Shown here piece by piece: positions 51,455 to 60,668 of a stretch of DNA of 64,000 bases. The number at the start of each line of letters is the position of its first letter. Positions within the stretch are counted from its first letter, which is position 1. Location of the stretch: NCBI GenBank assembly GCA_910575695.1, contig CAJTGJ010000001.1, positions 292,003-356,002 of the forward strand. Direction: 5' to 3'. A program made the position numbers and the translations under genes. Below the pieces are notes generated by a model. It did no database searches. It saw only the letters and a list, made by a program, of their open reading frames with translations, and was not told the DNA's origin. Source of the DNA: Oscillospiraceae bacterium. Its GTDB lineage: Bacteria > Bacillota > Clostridia > Oscillospirales > Oscillospiraceae.

Positions 51455-53833
51455 ATGGCACAGCTGCTGCAAAACGCGGTTTACGGCACGGCCATGATCC
51501 TGGCCGCGGCGGTACTGCGCCGGGCGATGAAGGACCGTCTGGCCCCCGAGGCGCGGCTGGCGCTGTGGGCGGTGTGCCTGTTCCGTCTGCTCACCCCCGC
51601 CGCGCCGGAAAGCGTGCTGTCTCTGTGGAGGCTGTTCGTTCCGGAGGCGCAGAGCGTATCCCCGCCGCCTGACGCCGTTTTCACGCCCGCTGTCCCCGCC
51701 GTGGGAGAGCCGGCTGCCCCTGTGGCGGCGCCTGAGTTTCTTCCCGCGCCCGCGCCTGTGGAGACGGGATTTCCCTGGGAAATGTTCTTGTCCGGACTTT
51801 GGCTGGCGGCGGGGGTTGGGCTGGGGCTTTGGTTTGTGCGGTCTTACCTCCGTACGCGGCGGGCGGTGGACTGTGCCGCCCCGGTGGGGCGGGACGATCC
51901 CCGGTACGCCTCTCTGCCCCGGTACGTCCGCCTGCGGGAGGGGCCTGTGGACGGCGCGCCGCTGACCTTCGGGGCGGTGCGGCCCACGGTGGTGCTCACC
52001 CCCGGCCTGTCCGGGACGGAGCTGGAGTGTGTGCTGGCCCATGAGGGCGTCCACGCCCGGCGGCGGGATAACCTCTGGCATTATGTGGCGGCGGCGGCGC
52101 TGGCGGCGCATTGGTGGAACCCGGCAGTATGGCTGATGGCGCGGCTCCTGCGGCGGGACATTGAGCTGGCCTGCGACCGGGCGGCGGTGAAGCGGCTGGG
52201 GGCGGAGCGGCGGGCGGAGTATGCCAACGCCCTCGTGTCCCTGGCAACCAAGGCGGAGGGCCCTGCCTTCTGCCAGACGTTCGGCCGGAAATCGGCCGAG
52301 GAAAGGATTATTGCAATCATGAAATACAAGAAAACGACCGTGGCAGGCGCGGCGCTGACCCTGGCGCTGGTGCTGGCCGTGACGGTGGGATTTGCCAGCA
52401 ACCCGGCGGAGCGCCTGCCGGACGAGGAGAGCACCACGTCCTCCGCGCCCGCGCCGATGCTCTATACGTTCAGCTTCAGCCCGGAGGGGGAGCTGCTGAA
52501 AATCAGGCTCAGCCTGGATTGTCTGAGGGATTCGCTGGCGGAGCACGTGGCGGACGGTTCCATGACCCAGGCGCTGGCGGAGCACATGGCGGACGGTTCC
52601 ATGACTCAGGAGGAGGCCGACGGGATTATGGAGCGGGCCGAGGCGCTGTCCCAGGACGGCGTGATGCTGGAATGGACCTTTACAGGGCCCAGCGGGCTGT
52701 TTACCCATCGGGACAGCCACCAAGAGGGGTTCGATGTCTATTATCTGGACGGGGACGGGCACGAGGTGTCTGTGGACCCGGCCGGCGTGGTGGAGCGGTT
52801 CATCCTTCCGGATTCGATCGTGAAGGCGCTGTCCCAGTATGCTGACGGTGTGGAGCCCACCCCGGTGGTCCAGCCCACGGAATCCGGGCTTGTCCCCGCC
52901 ATTGGGACGAAGGGCGAGGAGGGCTATATCCGGCAGAGCGACCTGGACGGCCCGGGGGGCCAGGTGAAAAACCCGGAGGAGGCCCTGGCGTATATGGAAT
53001 GGCTGGAAACCCAGCCAGCGGAGCGGCTGATCCCCCTGTACGACGAACAGGGCAATGTCATCGGTCAGTTTGCCGTCAGCAACAGTAAGCATGGAATCGG
53101 TTATGTGGAATACCATGGCCGGGTGTATAACCGCGCCGGTCTGTCCCCGGAGACGCTGGAGTGGCTGGACTGGTATCTGGCCCTGACGGAGGAGGAGCAG
53201 CTGGCGGTGAGCTATGAACCGGCGGAGCTGAGGGGTCAGGACGGGACGGCCGTGACAGACGCGGGCCCCATGCCCATGACCTTGGAGGAGTATGAAGGTA
53301 TGCTGGAGGACCTGGTGTCCGGCGGACAAATGACCCGGGAGGACGCCGACTGGTTCCAGGCCGGGGCCGCAAAGGGGATGGAAGGCCAGACCACGCCTTA
53401 CCTCTGGGCGACAGCGGACGGCAGCTACGCCATAAGGGGCGGCAATATCTGTACCCTGGCCGACTGCGGCAATACCGAACGCCACACCCACGATGGGGTG
53501 TGGTATACGGATTGGGTGGATCAGTACACCGAGCTGCCTGTCTGCACGGCTGCAGGCTGCGCGGTTTCCGGGACGCACTACCATGAAAACGGCGAGGTGA
53601 TCCACTACTATGACACCCTGCCGGCCAAGATCCCCGTGTGTCCGGTGGAGGGCTGTGCCATATCGGGGCTTCATGTCCATGGCGGCTCCGCGGTGTACGC
53701 CTGTAACGGCGCGCACAGCGGCGGCGTGTGCGATGGGGGCTGCAATCCCTGGTCGGTGTCCCCGTCCGCGTCCGGCGCTGGCGGACACCACGGCGCGGGC
53801 CATGGGAACGGCTACTGCGGCGGACATCATTAA
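51455..53833 (+). CDS. M56 BlaR1-like sensor peptidase with Cys/His-rich tail
   Basis: 792 residues. N-terminal membrane helices (about 5-25, 35-50, 110-128), the gluzincin motif HEGVHARRRD (about 196-205; HExxH intact), ELACDRAA, a membrane helix about 295-312, then a long external part. A 39-nt tandem repeat (52538-52609) encodes AEHVADGSMTQAL twice. The last ~140 residues hold three CxxxxCxxxxxHxH units (ICTLADCGNTERHTH, VCTAAGCAVSGTHYH, VCPVEGCAISGLHVH) and a Cys/His-rich end (GGHHGAGHGNGYCGGHH), so it may sense metal or redox. No penicillin-binding domain is seen. ATG at 51455 after GAGGTG. Confidence 0.85.
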   Translation: MAQLLQNAVYGTAMILAAAVLRRAMKDRLAPEARLALWAVCLFRLLTPAAPESVLSLWRLFVPEAQSVSPPPDAVFTPAVPAVGEPAAPVAAPEFLPAPAPVETGFPWEMFLSGLWLAAGVGLGLWFVRSYLRTRRAVDCAAPVGRDDPRYASLPRYVRLREGPVDGAPLTFGAVRPTVVLTPGLSGTELECVLAHEGVHARRRDNLWHYVAAAALAAHWWNPAVWLMARLLRRDIELACDRAAVKRLGAERRAEYANALVSLATKAEGPAFCQTFGRKSAEERIIAIMKYKKTTVAGAALTLALVLAVTVGFASNPAERLPDEESTTSSAPAPMLYTFSFSPEGELLKIRLSLDCLRDSLAEHVADGSMTQALAEHMADGSMTQEEADGIMERAEALSQDGVMLEWTFTGPSGLFTHRDSHQEGFDVYYLDGDGHEVSVDPAGVVERFILPDSIVKALSQYADGVEPTPVVQPTESGLVPAIGTKGEEGYIRQSDLDGPGGQVKNPEEALAYMEWLETQPAERLIPLYDEQGNVIGQFAVSNSKHGIGYVEYHGRVYNRAGLSPETLEWLDWYLALTEEEQLAVSYEPAELRGQDGTAVTDAGPMPMTLEEYEGMLEDLVSGGQMTREDADWFQAGAAKGMEGQTTPYLWATADGSYAIRGGNICTLADCGNTERHTHDGVWYTDWVDQYTELPVCTAAGCAVSGTHYHENGEVIHYYDTLPAKIPVCPVEGCAISGLHVHGGSAVYACNGAHSGGVCDGGCNPWSVSPSASGAGGHHGAGHGNGYCGGHH

Positions 53834-53837
53834 ACCC

Positions 53838-53874
53838 AAGCGCCCCCGGAACAGACCGGGGGCGCTTCTTTTCC
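53838..53874 (+). terminator. Terminator after the M56 gene
   Basis: Stem AAGCGCCCCCGG / CCGGGGGCGCTT, AACAGA loop, then CTTTT. Confidence 0.9.
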
Positions 53875-53901
53875 AGTGAAGCAAAATTAGAAATCATGCC
53901 A

Positions 53902-53952
53902 GCTTCAAGTTTCTTTTTCGCTTCCTTTTTTCTTTTCAAAGAAAAAAGGAAG
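53902..53952. repeat. Short dispersed palindrome, copy 3
   Basis: GCTTCAAGTTTCTTTTT then CTTCCTTTTTTCTTTT / AAAGAAAAAAGGAAG palindrome, same family as copies at 28507 and 40433. Next to the ldh stop. Confidence 0.7.
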
Positions 53953-53962
53953 GCTCTTGCGC

Positions 53963-54910
53963 TTACGGCAATTCCAATTCCCCAATGACCTCCCGGAGCT
54001 GGGCGGCGGAGGCGTTTAGCGCCTCCCGTTCGCTGTCCGCCAGGGGGATCTCCAGAATCTGCTCCACCCCACGGCGGCCTACGATGGACGGGATGGAAAG
54101 CGCCAGATCCCGCAGGCCGTACTGCCCGCCCAGCACCACCGACACCGGCAGGATGGCCCGTTCGTCCTTCATGACGCACTCCGCGATCCGGGCCACCGCC
54201 ATGGCGATGCCGTAGTACGTGGCCCCCTTGCGGTTGATGATCTCGTAGGCGCTGTCCCGCACCTCCTCATAGATGCGCTGTTCCGCCTCCCGGTGGTTGT
54301 TGTGGCCCCGCATTTCACAGAAATCGTCCAGCGCAACCCCGGAAACGTTAGCCCCGCTCCACACCGCCAGCTCGCTGTCGCCGTGCTCGCCCACAATCAC
54401 CGCCTGGATGGAACGGCTGTCCACGTTGAGATGCTCCCCCAGGAGATACTTCAGCCGGGCCGAATCCAGCACCGTGCCCGAGCCCATCACCCGGTGGGCC
54501 GGGTAGCCCGAAATCCGGAACGCCGCGTAGGTCAGCGCGTCTACCGGGTTGGACACCACCAGCAAAATCCCCTCAAAGGGGCGGGCGGTGATCTGGGGGA
54601 TGATGGAATTTAAAATCGCCACGTTCTGGCCGATCAGCTCCAGCCGGGTCTGGTCCGGCTTCTGGTTGGCCCCGGCGGTAATGATGATAAGGGCGCAGTC
54701 GCTCAGGTCGTCGTACGTCCCGGCGTACACGTCCATGGCGGCGATATAGGGCAGGCCGTGGCTCAGGTCCATGGCTTCGCCCTCCGCCTTGTCCTGGTTG
54801 GCGTCGATGAGCACCAGCTCGCTGAACAGCCCCCGCTGAATCAGGCTGAACGCGATGGAAGCGCCCACAAAGCCGCAGCCGATCACGGCCGCTTTGCGAT
54901 GGTTAAGCAT
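53963..54910 (-). CDS. ldh: L-lactate dehydrogenase
   Basis: Reduces pyruvate to lactate with NADH. 315 residues: Rossmann GCGFVGASIAF, substrate loop GANQKPDQTRLEL (Gln at the specificity position separates it from malate dehydrogenase), SNPVDALTYAAF, catalytic GEHGDSEL (His) and GKGATYYGIAMA-like NRKGATYYGIAMAVARI. Normal length. A GNAT-gene terminator precedes it on the same strand. Confidence 0.95.
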   Translation of the reverse strand: MLNHRKAAVIGCGFVGASIAFSLIQRGLFSELVLIDANQDKAEGEAMDLSHGLPYIAAMDVYAGTYDDLSDCALIIITAGANQKPDQTRLELIGQNVAILNSIIPQITARPFEGILLVVSNPVDALTYAAFRISGYPAHRVMGSGTVLDSARLKYLLGEHLNVDSRSIQAVIVGEHGDSELAVWSGANVSGVALDDFCEMRGHNNHREAEQRIYEEVRDSAYEIINRKGATYYGIAMAVARIAECVMKDERAILPVSVVLGGQYGLRDLALSIPSIVGRRGVEQILEIPLADSEREALNASAAQLREVIGELELP

Positions 54911-54911
54911 A

Positions 54912-54954
54912 AAAACTCCCCTTCCATGTTTGGGCTTAGTGTGCCCGGAAGGGG
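54912..54954 (-). terminator. Terminator after the GNAT gene
   Basis: On the minus strand CCCCTTCC / GGAAGGGG with a 21-base loop followed by AGTTTTT, between the GNAT stop and the ldh start. Confidence 0.65.
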
Positions 54955-54967
54955 AAACGATATGCGG

Positions 54968-55441
54968 TTATCGTGTGCGCTTGCAGACGTAATAACGGAA
55001 CGTCTCGTCCTCCCGGACAAAAACAAAGCCCACCTTCTCCAGCACGTGCTGGCTGCGCTTGTTTTTCAGCACCGCGTCGGCGTTCACCGTCTCCATCCCC
55101 AGCGTGTCAAAGGCGTAGTCCAAGGCCAGCCGCTCGGCGGCGGTGCCCACGCCCCGGTTTTTTGCCCCGTCATTTTGCAGGTGGATGCCAAGGGAGCACT
55201 GCTTCGCCTCCCGGTCGATGTACTTCAGCTTTACCTCGCCCACCGGCCTTCCGCCCTCCATAATCATGAAAACGATGCGGTCGGGGGACTGCTGTTCCTC
55301 AAAATACCGCTCCGTCTGTTCCCACGTATACTCATAGGGGACATAGCGGCTCATATCCATAAAAATATCCGGGTCGTTCTCAAAATCTTGATAAAATTCA
55401 TGGCACAGCGGACGGGTCATCGGGGTAATGGTGATTTCCAT
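54968..55441 (-). CDS. GNAT acetyltransferase
   Basis: 157 residues, RimJ/L-like: GGRPVGEVKLKYIDREAKQCSLGIHL, acetyl-CoA loop NRGVGTAAERLALDYAFDTLGM, and NKRSQHVLEKVGFVFVRE. Acceptor unknown. AAAGGAGG precedes the ATG. Confidence 0.9.
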   Translation of the reverse strand: MEITITPMTRPLCHEFYQDFENDPDIFMDMSRYVPYEYTWEQTERYFEEQQSPDRIVFMIMEGGRPVGEVKLKYIDREAKQCSLGIHLQNDGAKNRGVGTAAERLALDYAFDTLGMETVNADAVLKNKRSQHVLEKVGFVFVREDETFRYYVCKRTR

Positions 55442-55491
55442 AGTATCCTCCTTTTGGGCGAAACCTGCCCGGAATGGAAGGGGGTATGCTT

Positions 55492-55743
55492 TTATTTTGT
55501 ATCCTCTTTCAAATCCTCCAGCTCATGGCCGCAGGAGGGGCAAAAATTTTTGGTGTCCCGGCCCAGGTATTCGCCGCAGTAGGGACAGCGCCACATGGAA
55601 AAATTGAAGCCTATGAATACCAGCAGAAGAATCGTCCCGAGGACAACGAAAATAACGCTGTCGGTCAGCGCGGCAATCAGCAGCGACAGGGCCATTGCCC
55701 CGAAAATGCCCCACATGATCTGCTTTACTTTCCTCAGGTTCAT
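55492..55743 (-). CDS. Small membrane protein with C-terminal zinc ribbon
   Basis: 83 residues: two close transmembrane helices (about 8-28, 30-50) and a CPYC...CPSC zinc ribbon (about 54-73). Role unknown. AAAGGAGGAAAAGCC before the ATG. Confidence 0.8.
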   Translation of the reverse strand: MNLRKVKQIMWGIFGAMALSLLIAALTDSVIFVVLGTILLLVFIGFNFSMWRCPYCGEYLGRDTKNFCPSCGHELEDLKEDTK

Positions 55744-55755
55744 GGCTTTTCCTCC

Positions 55756-56667
55756 TTATTGCAGTCCGTAACGCCTCAAAATCCCGCGGAACCAATCCGG
55801 CAGGGGGGCCTCCACCGTCAGGCGCTCCCCGGTGGCGGGATGGGTGAAGGTGAGACGGGCGGCGTGGAGGCACTGGCCCGCCAGGCCGGGGACGGGTTTT
55901 TTCGCGCCGTATACCGTATCGCCCAGGAGCGGGTGGCCGATGTGGGCCATGTGGACCCGGATCTGATGGGTGCGGCCTGTTTCCAGGCGGCAGGTCAGAT
56001 GGGTGTAGCCGTTCTGAGCGTCCACCACCTGCCAGTGGGTGACCGCCTCCCGGCCCTCGGGGGCAACCGCCATCCGCTTGCGGTCGGTTTTGTGGCGGGC
56101 GATGGGGGCGGAGATGGCGCCGCTGTCCTCCCGGAACGTGCCCACCGCCGCGCCGTGGTACAGGCGGTACAGGGAATGGTCCTGGAGCTGGGCGGCAAGG
56201 GAGAGATGGGCGCGGTCGTTTTTCGCCGCGATGAGCAGGCCGGAGGTGTCCCGGTCGATGCGGTGGACGATGCCGGGGCGCAGCTCACCGTTGATGCCGG
56301 AAAGGGAATTTTTACAGTGATATAACAGGGCGTTGACTAACGTGCCGTCGGGATGGCCGGGGGCGGGGTGGACCACCATGCCCACCGGCTTGTTGACTAC
56401 GATCACGTCATCGTCCTCATACACCACGTCCAGCGGGATGTCCTGGGGAATGAGGTCAACAGGGGCGGGCTGGGGGGGCGTGAGGAGCAGCTCGTCCCCG
56501 GGCTGGAGACGGGCGTTTTTCTTCAGCGCTTTGCCGTTTTGGGTGACCCGGCCCTCCTCCAGCCAGCGCTGGGCGGCGGAGCGGGTCAGGCCGTCCAGGG
56601 CGGCGGAGATTACCGCGTCCGCACGGCCCGGCTCAGTGACCGTCAGAGGGAAGCTGGGCGGATTCAT
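55756..56667 (-). CDS. rluD: RluD-type 23S/large-subunit pseudouridine synthase
   Basis: 303 residues. N-terminal S4 domain (RADAVISAALDGLTRSAAQRWLEEGRVTQNGK), then the catalytic HRIDRDTSGLLIAAKND (Asp), RLYHGAAVG, METGRTHQIRVHMAHIGHPLLGD-like LETGRTHQIRVHMAHIGHPL. Overlaps the 3' end of lspA by 35 bp, so translation is coupled; ATG 56667-56665 within lspA. lspA-rluD order is standard. Confidence 0.93.
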   Translation of the reverse strand: MNPPSFPLTVTEPGRADAVISAALDGLTRSAAQRWLEEGRVTQNGKALKKNARLQPGDELLLTPPQPAPVDLIPQDIPLDVVYEDDDVIVVNKPVGMVVHPAPGHPDGTLVNALLYHCKNSLSGINGELRPGIVHRIDRDTSGLLIAAKNDRAHLSLAAQLQDHSLYRLYHGAAVGTFREDSGAISAPIARHKTDRKRMAVAPEGREAVTHWQVVDAQNGYTHLTCRLETGRTHQIRVHMAHIGHPLLGDTVYGAKKPVPGLAGQCLHAARLTFTHPATGERLTVEAPLPDWFRGILRRYGLQ

Positions 56668-57133
56668 CGGCCTTGTCCTCCTTTTTCTCGTCCCTGCCCA
56701 CGTACAGCAGGACATACAGGAACAGCAGGGGCACGCCCACGGTGATGCAGCAGTCCGCCACATTGAACACGGGGAAATCGATAAAGGTGGTTTTCAGCAT
56801 ATCGGTGACGCAGCCGAATACCGCCCGGTCGATCAGGTTGCCCATGCCCCCCGCCAGCACCAGCATAGCGGCCCACCGGCCCAGGGCGTTTTTGAAAAAG
56901 CCCTTCACGATGAGATAGCATATCACCAGGACCACAACCGCCGAGGTCAGGGTGAGCAGCCAGGTGTGGGTGCGCAGGATGGAGAAGGCCGCGCCGGTGT
57001 TCTGGACGTAGGTGAGGTCCAAAATGCCGGGGATGAAGGGCTTGGTGCCGCCCAGGGGGATGCCGGCGCGGACGGCATATTTCGTCAGCTGGTCCATGAT
57101 GACCAGGATTACGGCGAGGATGGCGTATGACAT
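56633..57133 (-). CDS. lspA: Lipoprotein signal peptidase
   Basis: 166 residues, four transmembrane helices. Aspartic peptidase that cleaves prolipoproteins. Catalytic Asps in GNLIDRAVFGCVTDM and FNVADCCITVG; LTYVQNTGAAFSIL is also a family mark. A Lys/Asp/Glu-rich C-terminal tail (DEKKEDKADESAQ) is long. Confidence 0.95.
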   Translation of the reverse strand: MSYAILAVILVIMDQLTKYAVRAGIPLGGTKPFIPGILDLTYVQNTGAAFSILRTHTWLLTLTSAVVVLVICYLIVKGFFKNALGRWAAMLVLAGGMGNLIDRAVFGCVTDMLKTTFIDFPVFNVADCCITVGVPLLFLYVLLYVGRDEKKEDKADESAQLPSDGH

Positions 57134-57232
57134 GAAATCAGCCTTTCTGTTTGGAATTCTTAATCATAAATCAATGTGGAACGAAAAATAACGGCTGGGG
57201 CAGCGACCCCGGCCGTTATTATAACACAGGTT

Positions 57233-57655
57233 TCAGGTTTTGGAAAGAGGGGCGTCCACGGCCTTGGGAGTGGTCCGGCGCTTGACCGCCGAAAAGGCGG
57301 CGGCTTCCTGGATCCAGCCCATCAGGGCTTCATCGATCTCCTCCGGCGCGGATATCAGAACGTGATGGGTCCAGCGGTTGGGGTAGGGCTCGACAGCCGC
57401 GTCGATGCGCGGGGATTCCACCCGGTGGGGCAGGCCGAAGGTGACGGTGAGCCAGGTTTTTGGGCGGTCCTTGGCCTTCCGGGCGGGCAGGAAGGAGACA
57501 AAGGCGAAATTGTGCCGGTTGGAAAAGGAAATCTGGGTTTTCTGCACCTTTATGGTTACGTTCTCGATGCTGGATAGAATTTGACGCTCCAGATCTTCGT
57601 ATAAGGGAAGCGCTTCCAGGTGCTCCGAGAAGAAAAACAGGATATCCGCGTTCAC
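57233..57655 (-). CDS. DUF5655-domain protein
   Basis: 140 residues: MNADILFFFSEHLEALPLYEDLERQIL, VTIKVQKTQISFSNRHNFAFVSFLP, then LTVTFGLPHRVESPRIDAAVEPYPNRWTHHVLI. Matches DUF5655 nucleic-acid-related small proteins (inferred from memory of the family). GTG start after AAAGGAGG. Function unknown. Confidence 0.75.
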   Translation of the reverse strand: MNADILFFFSEHLEALPLYEDLERQILSSIENVTIKVQKTQISFSNRHNFAFVSFLPARKAKDRPKTWLTVTFGLPHRVESPRIDAAVEPYPNRWTHHVLISAPEEIDEALMGWIQEAAAFSAVKRRTTPKAVDAPLSKT

Positions 57656-57702
57656 GCTGACGCCTCCTTTGAATATGACCGAACTGCCGGGGCGGTCCGG
57701 GG

Positions 57703-58152
57703 TTAGTAAAGAATATAGTTGACGATCCCATAGTACAGATGGCATAGGGAGAAGATCCCGGCGGGGATCAGGGCGGGGATGTTTTTTCGATCCAGCGCAA
57801 AGAGCAGAAACGCGCCGCAGGGCGGGATAGTCAGCAGCAGGATCACCCCCGGGGCGGTCATTCCCGCGTAGTACAGCAGCCAGCCGGAGCCGTAAAGGAC
57901 GATACAGATGACCACGCCAGCCAGCAGAGGGGTTGGCCGCAGAGGGCCGCTGTCTGGATTGACCACCAGGCAGAGCGCCGCCACGGACAGGACCTGGCAC
58001 ACCGACGCGATGGTGTCGGCCAGCTCCGTCTGGGATTCCGCCCGCAGGATATCGTGGGGGGCGGGGACGGCAAGCCAGATCAGGGTGGGGGCCATCACGA
58101 TGAGAAACAGAAGGAAGCCCCAGATGGAAAAGCCGATTTTATATTGCCTCAT
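57703..58152 (-). CDS. Hypothetical four- or five-helix membrane protein
   Basis: 149 residues with helices at about 8-28, 47-65, 73-91, 95-115 and 125-142. No family recognised. Ribosome site GGAGGTG before the ATG. Confidence 0.75.
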   Translation of the reverse strand: MRQYKIGFSIWGFLLFLIVMAPTLIWLAVPAPHDILRAESQTELADTIASVCQVLSVAALCLVVNPDSGPLRPTPLLAGVVICIVLYGSGWLLYYAGMTAPGVILLLTIPPCGAFLLFALDRKNIPALIPAGIFSLCHLYYGIVNYILY

Positions 58153-58221
58153 GTGGAATCACCTCCGGGAAGGACAACTGCCAGGACCGAAGCCCTGGCA
58201 GTTATAATAGCACAGCTTCTC

Positions 58222-59631
58222 TTATTTGGAAAGGGCCTTGTCGATGGCCTCGGCGGCGGTCTTGCCCGCGCCCATGGCCAGGATTACCGTGGCCGCGCCG
58301 GTCACCGCGTCGCCGCCGGCGTAGACGTTCTCCCGGCTGGTGAGGCCGTGCTCGTCGGCGATGATGCCGCCCCACTTCTCCGTCTCCAGCCCCTGGGTGG
58401 TGGACTTGATGAGAGGGTTGGGGCTGGTGCCCAGGGCCATGATCACACAGTCCAGGTCGATTTCAAACTCACTGCCCTGCTTCACGATGGGACGGCGGCG
58501 CCCGGAGGCGTCCGGCTCGCCCAGCTCCATCTCCACACAGCGGATGCCGGACACGGAGCCGTTTTTCGGGTCACGGGGATCATCCGGGTTGTGATAGCCC
58601 AAAATCTTCACCGGGTTGGTGAGGGTCTTGAAGATGATGCCCTCCTCCTTGGCGTGCTCCACTTCCTCCGCGCGGGCGGGAAGCTCCGTCTCACTCCGGC
58701 GGTAGACGATGTACACCTCGGCCCCCAGGCGCTTGGCGCAGCGGGCCGCGTCCATGGCCACGTTGCCGCCGCCCACCACCGCCACCTTCATGCTGTGCTG
58801 GATGGGGGTGTCCGCGCCCTCCTTGTAGGCCTTCATCAGGTTGATGCGGGTGAGGAACTCGTTGGCGGAATAGACGCCCTTCAGGTTCTCGCCGGGGATG
58901 TTCATGAACTTGGGCAGGCCCGCGCCGGAGCCGATGAACACCGCCTCGAAGCCGAACTCCTCCTTCAGCTCGTCGATGGTGATGGCCCGTCCGATGACCA
59001 TGTTGGTCTCCACCTTCACGCCCAGCTCCTTGAGGGTGTCCACTTCCTTCTGCACGATGGACTTGGGAAGGCGGAACTCGGGTATGCCGTACACCAGCAC
59101 GCCCCCAGCCAGGTGGAGGGCCTCGAACACGGTGACCTCATAGCCTTTCTTGGCCAGGTCGCCGGCGCAGGTCAGGCCGGCGGGGCCGGAGCCGATCACC
59201 GCCACCTTGTGGCCGTTGGAGGCGGGGGGGACGGCCTTTTCGGTGGCGTTGGCGTTGTGCCAGTCGGCCACGAAGCGCTCCAGGCGGCCAATGCCCACCG
59301 GCTCGTTCTTGATGCCCCGGACGCATTTGGCCTCGCACTGGCTCTCCTGGGGGCAGACGCGGCCGCATACGGCGGGCAGGGCGGAGTCCTTGGAGATGAT
59401 CTGGTAGGCGCCCTCGAAGTCGCCCTCCGCCACCCTGGCGATGAAGGCGGGTATGTCGATCTGTACCGGACAGCCGGACACACAGGGGCTGTTCTTGCAG
59501 TTCAGGCAGCGCTGGGCCTCGTCAATGGCCTGCTCTTTGGTGTAGCCCAGGGCTACCTCGTTGAAATTACACGCCCGGACCTGGGGGTCCTGATGGGGCA
59601 TGGGGTTCTTGTCTGGTCTCATGTTGGGCAT
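58222..59631 (-). CDS. nfnB: NfnB: NADP-binding subunit of ferredoxin-NADP transhydrogenase (GltD-like)
   Basis: 469 residues, GltD/sulfide dehydrogenase-like flavoprotein. N-terminal [4Fe-4S] cysteines (CLNCKNSPCVSGCPV, CGRVCPQESQCEAKC), FAD loop GSGPAGLTCAGDLAKKGYEV, NADP loop GGGNVAMDAARCAKRLGAEV and C-terminal YAGGDAVTGAATVILAMGAGK. With NfnA just upstream (1-bp gap) it forms the electron-bifurcating NfnAB, linking ferredoxin, NADH and NADP. Usually annotated gltA. Confidence 0.92.
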   Translation of the reverse strand: MPNMRPDKNPMPHQDPQVRACNFNEVALGYTKEQAIDEAQRCLNCKNSPCVSGCPVQIDIPAFIARVAEGDFEGAYQIISKDSALPAVCGRVCPQESQCEAKCVRGIKNEPVGIGRLERFVADWHNANATEKAVPPASNGHKVAVIGSGPAGLTCAGDLAKKGYEVTVFEALHLAGGVLVYGIPEFRLPKSIVQKEVDTLKELGVKVETNMVIGRAITIDELKEEFGFEAVFIGSGAGLPKFMNIPGENLKGVYSANEFLTRINLMKAYKEGADTPIQHSMKVAVVGGGNVAMDAARCAKRLGAEVYIVYRRSETELPARAEEVEHAKEEGIIFKTLTNPVKILGYHNPDDPRDPKNGSVSGIRCVEMELGEPDASGRRRPIVKQGSEFEIDLDCVIMALGTSPNPLIKSTTQGLETEKWGGIIADEHGLTSRENVYAGGDAVTGAATVILAMGAGKTAAEAIDKALSK

Positions 59632-59632
59632 C

Positions 59633-60475
59633 TTACTTTACCTCCTGCTTGAACAGATTACAGGCGTCCTCATAGGCATGGCGCTCGAAATCCTTGTACA
59701 TGGCGCCCCGCGCCATGGCCTCGTCAAAGTCCACCTTGTGGCCGTCGAACTCGGGGCCGTCCACGCAGGCGAACCTGGTCTCGCCGCCCACGGACAGGCG
59801 GCATCCGCCGCACATTCCCGTGCCGTCGATCATGATGGGGTTCATGGACACCACGGTGGGGATGTCGTACTCTTTGGTGAGCTGGCACACGAACTTCATC
59901 ATGATCACCGGGCCGATGGCGATGACCCGGTCGTATTTCGCGCCAGCCTCGATCTGCTCTTTGAGAAGGTCGGTGACCAGGGCCTTCTTGCCGTAGGAGC
60001 CGTCGTCGGTGCCGATGATCAGCTGGGTAGAGGCGGCTTTGAACTCCTCCTCCAGAATCACCAGGTCTTTATTCCGGAAGCCCACAATCAGGTCCACGTG
60101 GCAGCCCACGTCGTGGAGCTTCTTCGCCACGGGATAGGCGATGGCGGTGCCCACGCCGCCGCCCACCACGGCCACCCGCTTCAGGCCCTCCGTCTCGGTG
60201 GCCCGGCCCAGGGGGCCCACGAAATCCTGGAGGAAGCCGCCCTCCTCCTTGTGGTTCAGCTTTTCGGTGGTGCCGCCCACGATCTGGAAGATGATGGTGA
60301 CAGTGCCCTTCTCCCGGTCAAAGGCCGCGATGGTCAGGGGGATGCGCTCCCCCTCCTCGTCTACCCGCAGGATGATGAACTGCCCCGGCTCCGCCTTGCG
60401 GGCCACGGCGGGGGCCTCCACCTCCATGAGGGTGACGGTGGGGTTCAAGACCCGTTTTTTCACAATACGATACAT
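59633..60475 (-). CDS. nfnA: NfnA: FAD/[2Fe-2S] subunit of ferredoxin-NADP transhydrogenase
   Basis: 280 residues, dihydroorotate dehydrogenase electron-transfer-like. N-terminal FAD domain (EPGQFIILRVDEEGERIPLTIA), NAD loop VAVVGGGVGTAIAYPVAKKL, and a C-terminal [2Fe-2S] site (DGTGMCGGCRLSVGGETRFACVDGPEFDG). Takes electrons from NADH and hands them to NfnB. GAGGAG precedes the ATG. Confidence 0.92.
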   Translation of the reverse strand: MYRIVKKRVLNPTVTLMEVEAPAVARKAEPGQFIILRVDEEGERIPLTIAAFDREKGTVTIIFQIVGGTTEKLNHKEEGGFLQDFVGPLGRATETEGLKRVAVVGGGVGTAIAYPVAKKLHDVGCHVDLIVGFRNKDLVILEEEFKAASTQLIIGTDDGSYGKKALVTDLLKEQIEAGAKYDRVIAIGPVIMMKFVCQLTKEYDIPTVVSMNPIMIDGTGMCGGCRLSVGGETRFACVDGPEFDGHKVDFDEAMARGAMYKDFERHAYEDACNLFKQEVK

Positions 60476-60668
60476 AAGGCTTTCTCCTCTTTTCCGATAT
60501 TTTCAAATTCAAGAGTTGTACTGCTCGCCCTTTTGTGTATTTTAGCACAATTTTCAAGGGGCGTCAATTTGATTTTGGCGAAATAATCGGACAAAAATGC
60601 ATGAATTGACTTGTTATTTGCATAACAGCCATACCGGCGCGGCATACTATCTCCCAAAAGGAGACTGG

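Noticed and set aside
52538..52609. Possible CRISPR-like or minisatellite repeat
   Set aside because: Only two 39-nt units, in frame inside the M56 gene; a coding tandem duplication, not an array. No CRISPR array was seen anywhere in the window.
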